64,000 bases of DNA, from the NCBI RefSeq assembly GCF_002224225.1, contig NZ_NJGG01000001.1, positions 835,374 to 899,373 of the forward strand, written 5' to 3'. This document shows, one piece after another, positions 8,949 through 18,028 of this stretch. A program made the translations under genes and the position numbers. Numbering within the stretch: position 1 is the stretch's first letter; each line of letters opens with the position of its first letter. The notes under the pieces were generated by a model that searched no databases, was not told where the DNA came from, and worked only from the letters and a program-made list of their open reading frames with translations. The stretch comes from Polynucleobacter cosmopolitanus. Lineage in GTDB: Bacteria > Pseudomonadota > Gammaproteobacteria > Burkholderiales > Burkholderiaceae.

Positions 8949-10673
8949 TCAACTGCCTACATTTACCTTACAGGCCTCAGCACTCAGCTTTTTGGCTCGC
9001 TCAAAGGCCAATTCCAGGGTTTCTAGACTGTTCTCTGGACCAATCTCATCAATGAAGCCACTGCGCATCATCAATGATGATGGTTGGCTATTGGCACAGC
9101 AGACCAATAGTTGACCGCCATGCTTGTTGAGGGACTTATTCAGTGCTTTTAATGCATCAATCCCGCTGGTATCGATATTGATCAATTGATGCATTTCCAA
9201 AATGATCACTTTTGGTTTTAATCGATTTGGATCTTGAGGATTGAATAAATCTTCAACTTTATCGATGGCCCCAAAAAACAATGAGCCATAAATGCCATAA
9301 GCCTCAACAGTGTTTTTTAAATCAACTGAGTCATTCACTGGCAAATCATCTTTATGAGTGAATGATTCTGGGAGTTCTAGTTTTTCAATGCGAGTCAGTG
9401 ATGAAATTCTGTAGATGAAGAAAATGCACGCTAAAACCAGGCCAGCTTGCACAGCCACAGTCAGATCAAAAATAATCGTTAGGAAAAATGTACCTAACAA
9501 AATCAATTGGTAGGTGATCTGAAATTGTTTTAAGCGCTTGAACTCAGTGCGATCAAACATGTTCCAGGCAATGTAAATCAAGATGCTTGCCAAGCAGGGC
9601 ATAGGAATATGGCTTGCAAAGGGTGCCGCAATGATCATGATCAATAAAATCACCACCGCATGAATCACGCCAGACACCGGTGTTTTTGCACCTGCCTTGG
9701 CGTTTGTCGCAGTTCTGGCAATGGTTCCTGTGACCGGAAGTCCGCCAAAGAATGGCACCACCATGTTCGCAATGCCTTGCCCCATCAATTCTTGATTGGG
9801 GTCATGCTTATCATCACTCAAGGTATCTCCAACTCGTGCACAGAGTAAAGATTCAATTGCGCCAAGAATGGCAATGGTGAGCGTAGGTGCAAAAAGTTGT
9901 TTGGCTGTTTCCCAATTCAAGGCTGGCATCTTGGGGCTGGGTATTTGATTGGGCAATTCACCAAAGCGACTACCAATGGTTTCCACAGGTATATCCAATA
10001 GGTAAACCATGATGGTGATCAGCAGCAGAGCGACGATGATGCCCGGAACAAAGCTGATAGGTTGCCAAACGCGGGCCACTAAGCCGCTGACTTTGGGCCA
10101 CAGAATGATCAAAGCCAGAGTGCTCAAAGCAATCAGAAACGCGAACAGGTTGGCGGTGTTGGCGTATTGATAAAACGCATGAATTTGAGAGAAAAAATCA
10201 GCAGGTAATTTCTCAATTTGTAAACCAAGCGCATCTTTGATTTGAGATAGACCGATTAATACTGCAATCCCGCTGGTGAAGCCAATGATGATCGCCACAG
10301 GTATGAAGCGAATTAAATTACCCACCCGAAACAAGCCCATGGTGAACAACAAAACTCCGGCAAAGAATGTCGAAACTATCAAGTTGGCTACGCCATAGCG
10401 TTCAACGATCGCGTAAACAATCACAACAAAGGCGCCTGCAGGGCCACCAATTTGAACTTTGCTGCCACCAAAGACTGAAATTAAAAAGCCACCAATGACC
10501 GCAGAGATCAAGCCGGCCTCAGGTTTGAGTCCGGATGCAATCGCAAATGCAATCGCTAAGGGGAGGGCAATGACACCAACCGTGATGCCACTGCTTAAAT
10601 CGCTGATAAATATTTGGCTGTTGTAGCCTTTAGCGGCGTTGACGATTTTGGGTCGAAAACGCGCTAAGTTCAT
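8949..10673 (-). CDS. SulP family anion transporter with STAS domain
   Basis: A 574-residue inner-membrane protein. Residues 20-420 hold the SulP/SLC26 transport domain with about 14 membrane segments, including the family signature region SSGITVGVIALPLAIAFAIASGLKPEAGLISA near the start. A C-terminal cytoplasmic STAS domain (about 455-560) has VIILEMHQLINIDTSGIDALKAL and a following GGQLLVCCANSQPSS strand-helix. Substrates in the family include sulfate, bicarbonate and C4-dicarboxylates; nothing nearby decides between them. The start codon shares one base with the metG stop, so it is co-translated with metG. Confidence 0.9.
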   Translation of the reverse strand: MNLARFRPKIVNAAKGYNSQIFISDLSSGITVGVIALPLAIAFAIASGLKPEAGLISAVIGGFLISVFGGSKVQIGGPAGAFVVIVYAIVERYGVANLIVSTFFAGVLLFTMGLFRVGNLIRFIPVAIIIGFTSGIAVLIGLSQIKDALGLQIEKLPADFFSQIHAFYQYANTANLFAFLIALSTLALIILWPKVSGLVARVWQPISFVPGIIVALLLITIMVYLLDIPVETIGSRFGELPNQIPSPKMPALNWETAKQLFAPTLTIAILGAIESLLCARVGDTLSDDKHDPNQELMGQGIANMVVPFFGGLPVTGTIARTATNAKAGAKTPVSGVIHAVVILLIMIIAAPFASHIPMPCLASILIYIAWNMFDRTEFKRLKQFQITYQLILLGTFFLTIIFDLTVAVQAGLVLACIFFIYRISSLTRIEKLELPESFTHKDDLPVNDSVDLKNTVEAYGIYGSLFFGAIDKVEDLFNPQDPNRLKPKVIILEMHQLINIDTSGIDALKALNKSLNKHGGQLLVCCANSQPSSLMMRSGFIDEIGPENSLETLELAFERAKKLSAEACKVNVGS

Positions 10674-12340
10674 TATTGTTGATTGGCTTCTATGAGTTTT
10701 TCTATCATCACGGGATCAATGCGAGTCATCAAGTGCTGATAAGGATTGATCGCTTGCTTAGAGGATAGAGATTTGTTCACATCTTCCCAAGACATTGGTG
10801 ATATGTTGAAGAATTTCTCAACACCCGCAGCCACATTGGGAACCACGGGTTTGAGGTACAAGGTCAAGCGTCTGAACGCTTCCAATGTGATGCTGCAGAT
10901 GGTTTGTAGTTCTTGTTCTTTGCTAGGATCTTTAGCGATTTCCCATGGCTTGTTACTGTCAACAAATCCGTTGACTAAGTCAGCCAATTCCATCACGCGA
11001 CGCAAAGCTTTTGCGTATTCACGAGTTTCGTACAAATCTGCGATTTCATCTTTGGCATCGGCCAACTGACCCAGTAATGGATGGCTCATGGCTGCATCAT
11101 CAACGATGCCACCAAAGCGTTTGACCAAGAAGCCTGCGCTGCGACTGGCGATGTTGATGTATTTGCCTAATAAGTCACTGTTCACGCGCGCAGTGAAGTC
11201 TTGTAAATTCAAGTCCAAATCTTCCATGCTGGCATTCAACTTAGCTGCAAAGTAATAGCGCAACCACTCAGGATTTAAGCCACATTCAATCACGCTGTGG
11301 GCGGTGATGAAAGTGCCGCGTGACTTGCTCATCTTTTCGCCATCAACCGTTAAGAAGCCATGAGCAAAAACATTGGTAGGTGTGCGGTAGCCAGAGAAAT
11401 GCAAAGTCGCTGGCCAGAACAAAGTATGGAAGTACAAAATATCTTTACCAATGAAGTGATACTGTTCAGTGGTCGTGTCTGGTTTGGTCCATTCGTTAAA
11501 GTCCAGACCTTTTTGTTGGCAGAGATTCAAAAAGCTCGCGTAGTAGCCAATCGGTGCATCTAGCCACACATAGAAATACTTGCCTGGGGCATCTGGAATC
11601 TCAAAGCCAAAGTAGGGGGCATCTCTAGAAATATCCCAATCACCTAATTGGCTCTCACCTGGCTCACCTACCCATTCTTTCATTTTGTTGCGAGCTTCAG
11701 CTTGCAAAGGGGTTTTTACTTGAGTCCAATCTCTTAAAAACTTTTCGCAACGCGGGTCAGATAACTTGAAGAAATAGTGATCGGATACTTTGCGAATCGG
11801 TGTTGCACCGCTCACAACTGAGAATGGGTTCTTTAAATCTGTAGGGGCGTAAGTCGCGCCACACTTTTCGCAAGAATCACCATATTGATCTTTGGCGCCA
11901 CACTTGGGGCACTCACCTTTGATGAAGCGATCTGGCAAGAACATTTCTTTGACGGGATCATAGGCTTGCTCAATGGCGCGCTTCTCAATCAAACCAGCAT
12001 CACGCAGCTTGATATAGATTTCTTCTGAAAGTATTTTGTTTTCGGCGCTGTCTGTTGAGTAGTAGTTATCAAAAGAGACCAAGAAATTATCAAAATCTCT
12101 TTTATGTTCTTTCCAAACATTGGCAATCAGCTCTTTGGGCGTGATGCCTTCTTTCTCGGCGCGCAACATGATCGGAGTACCATGCGTATCATCTGCGCCT
12201 ACGTAGTGAACTTCGTGTCCACGCATTCTTTGGAAGCGCACCCAAATATCGGTTTGAATGTATTCCACCAAGTGACCAATATGAATTTGACCATTGGCAT
12301 AAGGGAGGGCTGAAGTGACTAAAATTTGGCGCATAGGCAT
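10673..12340 (-). CDS. metG: Methionyl-tRNA synthetase (short form)
   Basis: This enzyme charges tRNA(Met) in the cytoplasm. The HIGH motif is in [15 protein letters not shown] near residue 20. A zinc-knuckle insert has CPKC...CEKC near residues 149-166, and KMSKS is in [12 protein letters not shown] near residue 340. The anticodon-binding helical domain follows. The protein ends at about 555 residues with [19 protein letters not shown]. coli MetG (677) and most betaproteobacterial versions continue past this point into a C-terminal OB-fold dimerisation/tRNA-binding domain, which is absent here. The stop is followed at once by the SulP start with no relic of the domain. The Met two codons downstream is an alternative start. 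Confidence 0.95.
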   Translation of the reverse strand: MPMRQILVTSALPYANGQIHIGHLVEYIQTDIWVRFQRMRGHEVHYVGADDTHGTPIMLRAEKEGITPKELIANVWKEHKRDFDNFLVSFDNYYSTDSAENKILSEEIYIKLRDAGLIEKRAIEQAYDPVKEMFLPDRFIKGECPKCGAKDQYGDSCEKCGATYAPTDLKNPFSVVSGATPIRKVSDHYFFKLSDPRCEKFLRDWTQVKTPLQAEARNKMKEWVGEPGESQLGDWDISRDAPYFGFEIPDAPGKYFYVWLDAPIGYYASFLNLCQQKGLDFNEWTKPDTTTEQYHFIGKDILYFHTLFWPATLHFSGYRTPTNVFAHGFLTVDGEKMSKSRGTFITAHSVIECGLNPEWLRYYFAAKLNASMEDLDLNLQDFTARVNSDLLGKYINIASRSAGFLVKRFGGIVDDAAMSHPLLGQLADAKDEIADLYETREYAKALRRVMELADLVNGFVDSNKPWEIAKDPSKEQELQTICSITLEAFRRLTLYLKPVVPNVAAGVEKFFNISPMSWEDVNKSLSSKQAINPYQHLMTRIDPVMIEKLIEANQQ

Positions 12341-12402
12341 GGATTTTAGTCTGCGGATATAGTTGAGAGTTGAAAAAACAAAAAAAGCACTAGGAGATAA
12401 GA

Positions 12403-13491
12403 GTGACGGTAACGGTAGAAAACATACAAAATGCGCTTAAAAGCGTTATAGATCCTAATACTGGCAAAGATTTGATTTCTTCTAAATCTGCTAAAAATAT
12501 CAAGGTTGATGGCTCAGATGTGAGTTTGGATGTGGTTTTGGCCTATCCAGCCAAGAGTCAGATTGACCTTATAAGAAAGTTGGTTATTACCGCCTTGCGC
12601 GAGGTTCCTGGGGTTAAAAACGTCAGCACCAATGTGACCATGAGCATTGTGGCTCACACCGTTCAGCGCGGCGTTAAGTTGCTTCCGAATGTAAAAAATA
12701 TCATCGCAGTATCAAGCGGTAAGGGTGGTGTGGGTAAATCCACCACGGCTGTTAACTTAGCGCTGGCCTTGGCTGCAGAGGGCGCCACAGTGGGTATTTT
12801 GGACGCTGACATCTATGGCCCAAGTCAGCCAATGATGTTAGGTATCACTGGCCGCCCTGAATCAATTGCTGAGAACACCATTGAACCGATGGAAGGCCAT
12901 GGCTTACAAGCAAGTTCGATTGGCTTTTTGATTGATCCAGATAGTCCGATGGTTTGGCGTGGTCCGATGGTCACATCGGCGCTTGAGCAGTTACTTCGTC
13001 AAACCAATTGGCGTGATGTGGATTATTTGATTGTTGACATGCCACCAGGCACAGGCGACATTCAATTGACCTTGTCTCAAAAAGTGCCAGTCACTGGGGC
13101 TGTGATTGTGACAACGCCTCAAGATATCGCTTTGTTGGATGCGCGCAAGGGTCTCAAGATGTTTGAGAAGGTCGGCATTCCGATCATTGGCATCGTTGAA
13201 AACATGAGCATTTATGTCTGCCCTAACTGTGATCATCAAGAACATATTTTTGGTCAAGGCGGTGGTCAAAAAATGTGTACGGACTACGGCGTTGATTTCT
13301 TAGGCAGTTTGCCTTTGAACTTGTCGATCCGTGAACAAGCTGATTCTGGTCGTCCAACGGTGGTGGCTGATCCTGATGGCGCCATCAGCGCCATCTACAA
13401 AGGAATCGCGCGCAAGATCGCGATTCAAGTGGCTGAGATGTCTAAGGATATGAGTAGTAAGTTCCCTAGCATTGTTGTGCAGAACACCTAA
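12403..13491 (+). CDS. apbC: Iron-sulfur cluster carrier ATPase ApbC/Mrp
   Basis: A 362-residue P-loop protein that binds and transfers Fe-S clusters in the cytoplasm. The N-terminal MIP18-like (DUF59) domain covers residues 1-85. The deviant Walker A is [21 protein letters not shown] near residue 107. VDMPPGTGD is the Walker B region, and [11 protein letters not shown] carries the CxxC that bridges a cluster between two subunits. The start is GTG at 12403 with a good ribosome site (aggaga, 12392-12397). It is divergent from metG. The formate dehydrogenase accessory gene DUF3305 begins 4 bp after its stop. Confidence 0.94.
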   Translation: MTVTVENIQNALKSVIDPNTGKDLISSKSAKNIKVDGSDVSLDVVLAYPAKSQIDLIRKLVITALREVPGVKNVSTNVTMSIVAHTVQRGVKLLPNVKNIIAVSSGKGGVGKSTTAVNLALALAAEGATVGILDADIYGPSQPMMLGITGRPESIAENTIEPMEGHGLQASSIGFLIDPDSPMVWRGPMVTSALEQLLRQTNWRDVDYLIVDMPPGTGDIQLTLSQKVPVTGAVIVTTPQDIALLDARKGLKMFEKVGIPIIGIVENMSIYVCPNCDHQEHIFGQGGGQKMCTDYGVDFLGSLPLNLSIREQADSGRPTVVADPDGAISAIYKGIARKIAIQVAEMSKDMSSKFPSIVVQNT

Positions 13492-13494
13492 ATC

Positions 13495-14016
13495 ATGAAG
13501 CTAAAACTTGCCGTCGTGATGCGCAAAGACTTCTTGGATAACCCATGGCAGTCTTATCGTTGGGTTTTGGATGAAGTTGTTTATGACGTCGGCCAGTTCG
13601 CACACAAAACACCTGATCACATTCTTTCTGATCGTCCTGCGATGTGCATGCGAAGCGATGAGAAAACCGAACGATGGCTTTACACAGGTTTTGAAATTCA
13701 GTTATACAAGGATGAGGCAGAAGGTTATTACTTAAATTCAACATCGACAAAGCCAGCATGGTTTGTGATGTGGCGTCTTGAGGATCATCCAGATGGTGGC
13801 GATCCAATCGCTGTCCCTCATTTCTTGAGCATCAGTTACTACGAAGCGGGACGTTTGCTTGATGGTGGTGAAACGGTTGAGAATGTTCCTTTGGATCCTG
13901 ATACTTCTGCTTGGTTGGCTGATTTTGTTACAGAAAACTACAAGCCTGAGCCTAAGAAACGTGCTCGCCCCGTTTCATTCAAGGGTGCGCATAGACCAAA
14001 AGATGAGGCAAGCTAA
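13495..14016 (+). CDS. DUF3305 family protein, formate dehydrogenase region
   Basis: A 173-residue soluble protein with no signal peptide. Conserved-looking aromatic blocks include NPWQSYRWVLDEVV, RWLYTGFEIQLYKDEAEGYYLN and PAWFVMWRLED. It matches the DUF3305 family, recurrent beside DUF3306 and formate dehydrogenase genes in betaproteobacteria. No biochemical function is established. It begins 4 bp after apbC and shares one base (TAATG) with the next gene. A role in maturation or assembly of the dehydrogenase is inferred from its constant neighbours. Confidence 0.82.
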   Translation: MKLKLAVVMRKDFLDNPWQSYRWVLDEVVYDVGQFAHKTPDHILSDRPAMCMRSDEKTERWLYTGFEIQLYKDEAEGYYLNSTSTKPAWFVMWRLEDHPDGGDPIAVPHFLSISYYEAGRLLDGGETVENVPLDPDTSAWLADFVTENYKPEPKKRARPVSFKGAHRPKDEAS

Positions 14017-14717
14017 TGGCTGGTTTTTTAAATCGTTGGTCCAAAAAGAAATTAGGTGCAGAGCCTGAGTTATCGCCTTCAGAATTGGCTGAGAAGCAAT
14101 TACCTGCCCAATTAAAAAAATCAGCTGATACGTCTGCCAAAGATGCAAAAGACTCAGTATCGGGCGAGCAGTCATCCGAAAAAAATATAGAGCCAGTGGC
14201 CGCCGCGGCTCAAGCGCAGGAAGCTGCGCCAACGCTTGAAGATGTTCTTAAACTCACCAAAGATTCTGATTTCTCTGCATACGTCAAGCCAGGCATTGAT
14301 CCTGAAGTACAAAAGGCGGCCATGCAAAAGCTCTTTTCAGATCCGCGCTACAACATCATGGATGGCTTAGATATTTACATTGATGATTATTCAAAGCCTG
14401 ACCCAATTCCTCTAGAGATGCTCAAGAGAATGAATCAATCAAAAATGCTTGGTTTATTTAAAACAGATGAAGAAAAACTGGCGGATGAAGAGGCTGAGCG
14501 AATTGAAAGAGCCGATTATTACGAGCGTTTGAAAGTTTTGGAGGACAAAGAGGCTGCAGATGAGAAAGCTCTTGCTGATGCAAATTCAGAGACTGATGTA
14601 AGCCCTAGTGCTATAAATGCTGAAAATTCGGCAAAATCACCAGAATTGACTGATTCTCAAGAATCAACAGAAGTTCCAGTGGTTAAAGCAGAAGTAAAGA
14701 CTCAAACAAAAACATAA
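14016..14717 (+). CDS. DUF3306 family protein, formate dehydrogenase region
   Basis: A 233-residue acidic protein. It starts with the family mark MAGFLNRWSKKKLGAE. Residues 20-70 are low-complexity and Ala/Ser/Glu-rich. The conserved core (about 73-145) contains LEDVLKLTKDSDFSAYVKPGID, QKAAMQKLFSDPRYNIMDGLDIYIDDYSKPDPIP and a helical end. The tail is acidic and repetitive. DUF3306 proteins pair with DUF3305 in formate dehydrogenase clusters; function unknown. The start overlaps the DUF3305 stop by one base. The disordered ends suggest a scaffold or adaptor, which is a guess. Confidence 0.82.
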   Translation: MAGFLNRWSKKKLGAEPELSPSELAEKQLPAQLKKSADTSAKDAKDSVSGEQSSEKNIEPVAAAAQAQEAAPTLEDVLKLTKDSDFSAYVKPGIDPEVQKAAMQKLFSDPRYNIMDGLDIYIDDYSKPDPIPLEMLKRMNQSKMLGLFKTDEEKLADEEAERIERADYYERLKVLEDKEAADEKALADANSETDVSPSAINAENSAKSPELTDSQESTEVPVVKAEVKTQTKT

Positions 14718-14728
14718 TTAGTTAATCG

Positions 14729-14748
14729 AACCAGGCCTAGGCCTGGTT
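14729..14748. repeat. 20-bp perfect palindrome between DUF3306 and ferredoxin genes
   Basis: Two 10-bp arms (14729-14738 and 14739-14748) are exact reverse complements with no spacer. In RNA this folds as a GC-rich hairpin with a tight loop. It is followed by TTGTTG rather than a T tract, so it would be a weak terminator at best. It may instead slow ribonucleases or be an operator. It lies 12 bp past the DUF3306 stop and 50 bp before the next start. Confidence 0.55.
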
Positions 14749-14797
14749 GTTGAATATAAAAAGCCAGGTGTATTGATTAAATGGCTGAAGGCAGAGG

Positions 14798-16909
14798 ATG
14801 ACAAAGAAGACGCTCGTTTGTAGCTGTAATCAAACCATGCCCATAGATATCGTTCAGATAGCTAAGGGGATGGGGGTCGACAGCAAAAACATTTCACTCA
14901 ATAACGCTTTGTGCCGCCAAGAGGTGGGTACTTTTATTGCTGCCTCTCAGGGGTCGGACGAGATTGTGCTCGCTTGTACTCAAGAAAAGCGCTTGTTTGA
15001 TGAAGTCGCCAGTGAGCAAGAAAAGCCACTGATTGCCCCAATCAAGTTTGTGAATATCCGTGAGACTGGTGGTTGGTCTGCCGATGCGAAAAATGCCATG
15101 CCAAAGATCGCGGCCTTGTTAGCAATGGCATCTTTGCCTGAGCCAGATTCAGTGAATACAGTCAGCTATCAAAGTGGTGGTCGTGTATTGCTGATTGGCC
15201 CAGGAGATGCAGCGATTCAATGGGCAGAACGTTTATCAAAAAACATGAGCGTTGGCGTGCTGTGCACAGAAAAAGGTTCTTTGCCGCAGCTTCGTGACTT
15301 TCCTGTTTACAGCGGCAAGATCAAAAACCTCAAGGGTTATCTTGGCGCATTTTCGGTTGAGTGGACTCAAGAGAACCCGATCGATCTAGAGTTATGTACT
15401 CGGTGCGGCGCTTGTGTGGATGCTTGCCCAGAAGATGCAATTGATCTTAGCTATCAAATTGACTTGAACAAATGTAAGAGCCATCGCTCTTGCGTGAAAG
15501 CATGCTCTGCAATTGGTGCAATCAATTTTGATCGTGTTGACACAAGTCGCACGGACTCTTGGGATTTGATTTTTGATTTATCAAAAGATCCAATCTTGAA
15601 GATGAGTCAACCACCACAAGGTTATTACGCTCCAAAATCAGATCCATTGGATCAAGCCATTGCTGCATCTGAATTGATGGGCATGGTGGGTGAATTTGAA
15701 AAGCCGAAGTTTTTTGCCTACAACGACAAAGTATGTGCTCATGGTCGCAACGGTAAGGTTGGTTGTTCTGCTTGCGTGGATGTTTGCTCGACCAAGGCTA
15801 TTGAATCTCAATTTAGAGATGGTAAGGGCACGGTCAAGGTCAATCCAAATCTTTGTATGGGTTGCGGAGCTTGTGCGACGGTGTGCCCATCTGGTGCGAT
15901 GCGTTATAACTATCCAAGCGTTCCTTATCAAGGTCAGCAGGTCAAAGTGATGGCCAAGGCTTATCAAGCTGCTGGTGCAAAACTTGCGCCTAGCTTGTTA
16001 TTGCACAGCAATGGTAAGGGTCAAGAGTTGATTCAGTCTTTGGGTCGACTTGCAGCCACTGATAAAGCTAATTTCAAGGGCATGCCCGCGCATTTAATTC
16101 CATTTGGTTTGCATCACAGTGCATCAACTGGTATGGACTTGTGGTTGGGTAGTTTGGCTCATGGTTTTGCTCAAGTGGCTATTTTATTGAGCGGTGAAGA
16201 AGCGCCTGAATATCAGCAAGCATTAACAACACAGGTGACTGTTGCGCAATCCATGCTTGAAGGTTTGGGTTACGCCAAAGACAGCATTGTTCTCTTGCAA
16301 GCTGACAGTGCTCAAGCATTGGAAAAACAATTTGTGGCCTTGCCAGCAAAAGCAGCGTTATGTCCAGCAGCAACTTTTGCTTTTGCCAATGAGAAGCGTG
16401 AAACATTAGAAGCTGCTTTAGAGCATTTGATGTTGCACGGTTCTATCAAGGTCACTGCTGAGAAGCCTCTGACTCTAGCAACAGGCTCTCCAATTGGTGG
16501 TGTGCTTGTCAATAAAGATGCTTGTACTTTGTGCATGTCTTGTGTGGGCGCCTGCCCTGAAAGTGCTTTGCGAGATAACCCAGATGCGCCTCAGTTATCG
16601 ATGATTGAGCGCAACTGCGTGCAATGCGGTTTGTGTGTTCAAACGTGTCCAGAAAATGCTTTGACATTAGCGCCGCGTTTGCAAACCACTGAGATCAGAA
16701 AAAAAACAGTGGTTCTCAATGAAACAAAACCTTTCCACTGCGTCAGTTGTGGCAAAGCATTTGGTACTTTGAAGATGGTTGAATTGATGGTTGGTAAGTT
16801 GTCTTTGCACGCAGCCTTCTCGGGCGCTGCCACTGAGCGTCTCAAGATGTGCAGTGACTGCCGAGTGGTTGACATGATGAATAAACCTAACGATAACGAT
16901 GTGGTCTGA
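14798..16909 (+). CDS. Multi-cluster 4Fe-4S protein of the formate dehydrogenase region
   Basis: A 703-residue cytoplasmic protein with at least five ferredoxin-type sites. CTRCGACVDACPE lies near residue 200, with a modified partner CKSHRSCVKACS just after. GCSACVDVC and CMGCGACATVCPSGA lie near 320-370. CTLCMSCVGACPE and CVQCGLCVQTCPE lie near 575-620. A last CVSCGKAFG plus CSDC pair sits at the C-terminus. Cysteines near the N-terminus (CSCNQTMP) could hold another site. It occurs with DUF3305/3306 and TorD in formate dehydrogenase clusters and overlaps the TorD-like start by one base. It probably carries electrons to or from the enzyme or its maturation; its partner is unknown. Confidence 0.85.
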   Translation: MTKKTLVCSCNQTMPIDIVQIAKGMGVDSKNISLNNALCRQEVGTFIAASQGSDEIVLACTQEKRLFDEVASEQEKPLIAPIKFVNIRETGGWSADAKNAMPKIAALLAMASLPEPDSVNTVSYQSGGRVLLIGPGDAAIQWAERLSKNMSVGVLCTEKGSLPQLRDFPVYSGKIKNLKGYLGAFSVEWTQENPIDLELCTRCGACVDACPEDAIDLSYQIDLNKCKSHRSCVKACSAIGAINFDRVDTSRTDSWDLIFDLSKDPILKMSQPPQGYYAPKSDPLDQAIAASELMGMVGEFEKPKFFAYNDKVCAHGRNGKVGCSACVDVCSTKAIESQFRDGKGTVKVNPNLCMGCGACATVCPSGAMRYNYPSVPYQGQQVKVMAKAYQAAGAKLAPSLLLHSNGKGQELIQSLGRLAATDKANFKGMPAHLIPFGLHHSASTGMDLWLGSLAHGFAQVAILLSGEEAPEYQQALTTQVTVAQSMLEGLGYAKDSIVLLQADSAQALEKQFVALPAKAALCPAATFAFANEKRETLEAALEHLMLHGSIKVTAEKPLTLATGSPIGGVLVNKDACTLCMSCVGACPESALRDNPDAPQLSMIERNCVQCGLCVQTCPENALTLAPRLQTTEIRKKTVVLNETKPFHCVSCGKAFGTLKMVELMVGKLSLHAAFSGAATERLKMCSDCRVVDMMNKPNDNDVV

Positions 16910-17565
16910 TGAGTGATATGGAAAAAAAATTAGATGAAGAAGTCACTGCTTTAAGTGCAGATGGATTAGAGGAAGACGTTGCTCGCGCAGACCTTTATGG
17001 CCTGTTGGCAACACTTTTTTATCAAGCACCAGACGATGACTTATTGCACCGTATTGCCGCATCTGCTGCCTATGGCACTGGATCCGAGGCGCCTGACAGC
17101 GCAGCCTTGACTCAAGCCTGGGATGAATTGGTCAGAGTTGCTTCATCCTCGACTGCTCAAGAATGGGCAGATGAATATCAAGAGCTCTTTATTGGTATCG
17201 GTAAACCTGAAGTCTTTTTATACGGTTCTTATTACCAATCAGGCTTTTTGAATGAAAAACCATTGGTACGCTTGCGTGACTCTCTTAAAGAGTTAGGCTT
17301 GGAAGCTGCTGAAAATATCACGGAGAGTGAAGATCACATTGCCTCCTTGTGTGAGGTGATGCGCTATTTGATCGCCGGTGATGATTTGGCAATTGCTAAC
17401 TTGACGCAACAGAAAAAGTTTTTTGATGAACATTTGCGTTCTTGGGTGCAGGAATTGTGCGATGCAACAGAAGTACACCCCATGGCCAATCATTACAAGT
17501 CAGTTGCCATGTTGGCTAAAGCCTTTTTTGAGGTCGAGGCTTATGCCATGGACATGGTCGAATAA
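16909..17565 (+). CDS. TorD-family molecular chaperone for formate dehydrogenase
   Basis: A 218-residue all-helical protein of the TorD/DmsD family. RADLYGLLATLFYQAPDDDLL near residue 25 is the typical N-terminal helix. The mid-region carries EYQELFIGIGKPEVFLYGSYYQSGFLNEKPLVRLRDSL, and the late helix contains MANHYKSVAMLAKAFFEVE. Such chaperones bind Tat signal peptides and help insert the bis-MGD cofactor before export. The likely client is the catalytic subunit encoded 460 bp downstream. A terminator follows, so it ends one transcription unit. Confidence 0.88.
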   Translation: MSDMEKKLDEEVTALSADGLEEDVARADLYGLLATLFYQAPDDDLLHRIAASAAYGTGSEAPDSAALTQAWDELVRVASSSTAQEWADEYQELFIGIGKPEVFLYGSYYQSGFLNEKPLVRLRDSLKELGLEAAENITESEDHIASLCEVMRYLIAGDDLAIANLTQQKKFFDEHLRSWVQELCDATEVHPMANHYKSVAMLAKAFFEVEAYAMDMVE

Positions 17566-17608
17566 CGCTATAAAAAATCAATCTACTTTTTACCTAAGCA
17601 TTATTGGA

Positions 17609-17643
17609 AAAAGGCTTGCCGATTAAGAATCAGCAAGCCTTTT
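17609..17643 (+). terminator. Intrinsic terminator after the TorD-like gene
   Basis: An 11-bp stem (17609-17619 with 17633-17643) continues as an inner gatt/aatc pair. A-rich sequence precedes it and TTTT ends it. It lies about 45 bp after the TorD-like stop. The 135 bp between it and the next start (17644-17780) hold no gene and should contain the promoter of the structural formate dehydrogenase genes, but I could not settle on one promoter match there. Confidence 0.75.
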
Positions 17644-17780
17644 GAGTTAGGGAAACCCCTAGTCAAGTATTTGGTTTGTCGTGTGCAAAAAAAATAATAA
17701 ACGTTTATAGTTAGACCATAAATGCAAGTGTTACTTTTGTAATTTAGTGGCAGATTGTTAAGAATTAATAGGAGATAGTT

Positions 17781-17978
17781 ATGAGTGAAAACAAACACAA
17801 AGATTCGCGCAGAAAATTCTTTGTTACAGCAGGTGTTACTGCAGGCGCAGTAGCTGTTGTGTCTCAAACACCATTGGGAACAGCCATCGCTGAACAAGCC
17901 TCTACCATGATTGAAGATAGCAAGGGTTACAAGCTTTCTGATCATGTCCGTAAATATTACAAAACTACACTCGTTTAA
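17781..17978 (+). CDS. Formate dehydrogenase region Tat-signal mini-protein
   Basis: A 65-residue protein with a twin-arginine signal (DSRRKFFVTAG, residues 8-18) and a hydrophobic stretch. A short mature part of about 25 residues follows (IEDSKGYKLSDHVRKYYKTTLV). It matches the small TIGR02811-type 'formate dehydrogenase region TAT target' proteins always encoded just before the catalytic subunit. Its job is unknown; it might be a small periplasmic subunit or an export partner. A ribosome site (ggagat) precedes the ATG. Its last codons form the left arm of a strong terminator. Confidence 0.87.
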   Translation: MSENKHKDSRRKFFVTAGVTAGAVAVVSQTPLGTAIAEQASTMIEDSKGYKLSDHVRKYYKTTLV

Positions 17979-17999
17979 TTTTTAAACGAGTGTTTTTTT
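17967..17999 (+). terminator. Intrinsic terminator inside the formate dehydrogenase operon
   Basis: A perfect 10-bp stem (17967-17976 with 17984-17993) with a 7-nt loop is followed by seven T residues. The left arm lies within the last codons and stop of the Tat mini-protein gene. It is only about 30 bp before the fdhA start, so fdhA must be reached by read-through. That would give more mini-protein mRNA than fdhA mRNA. Confidence 0.8.
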
Positions 18000-18028
18000 A
18001 TTTCTCTTGAATCTTTGAGGGTCTATCC

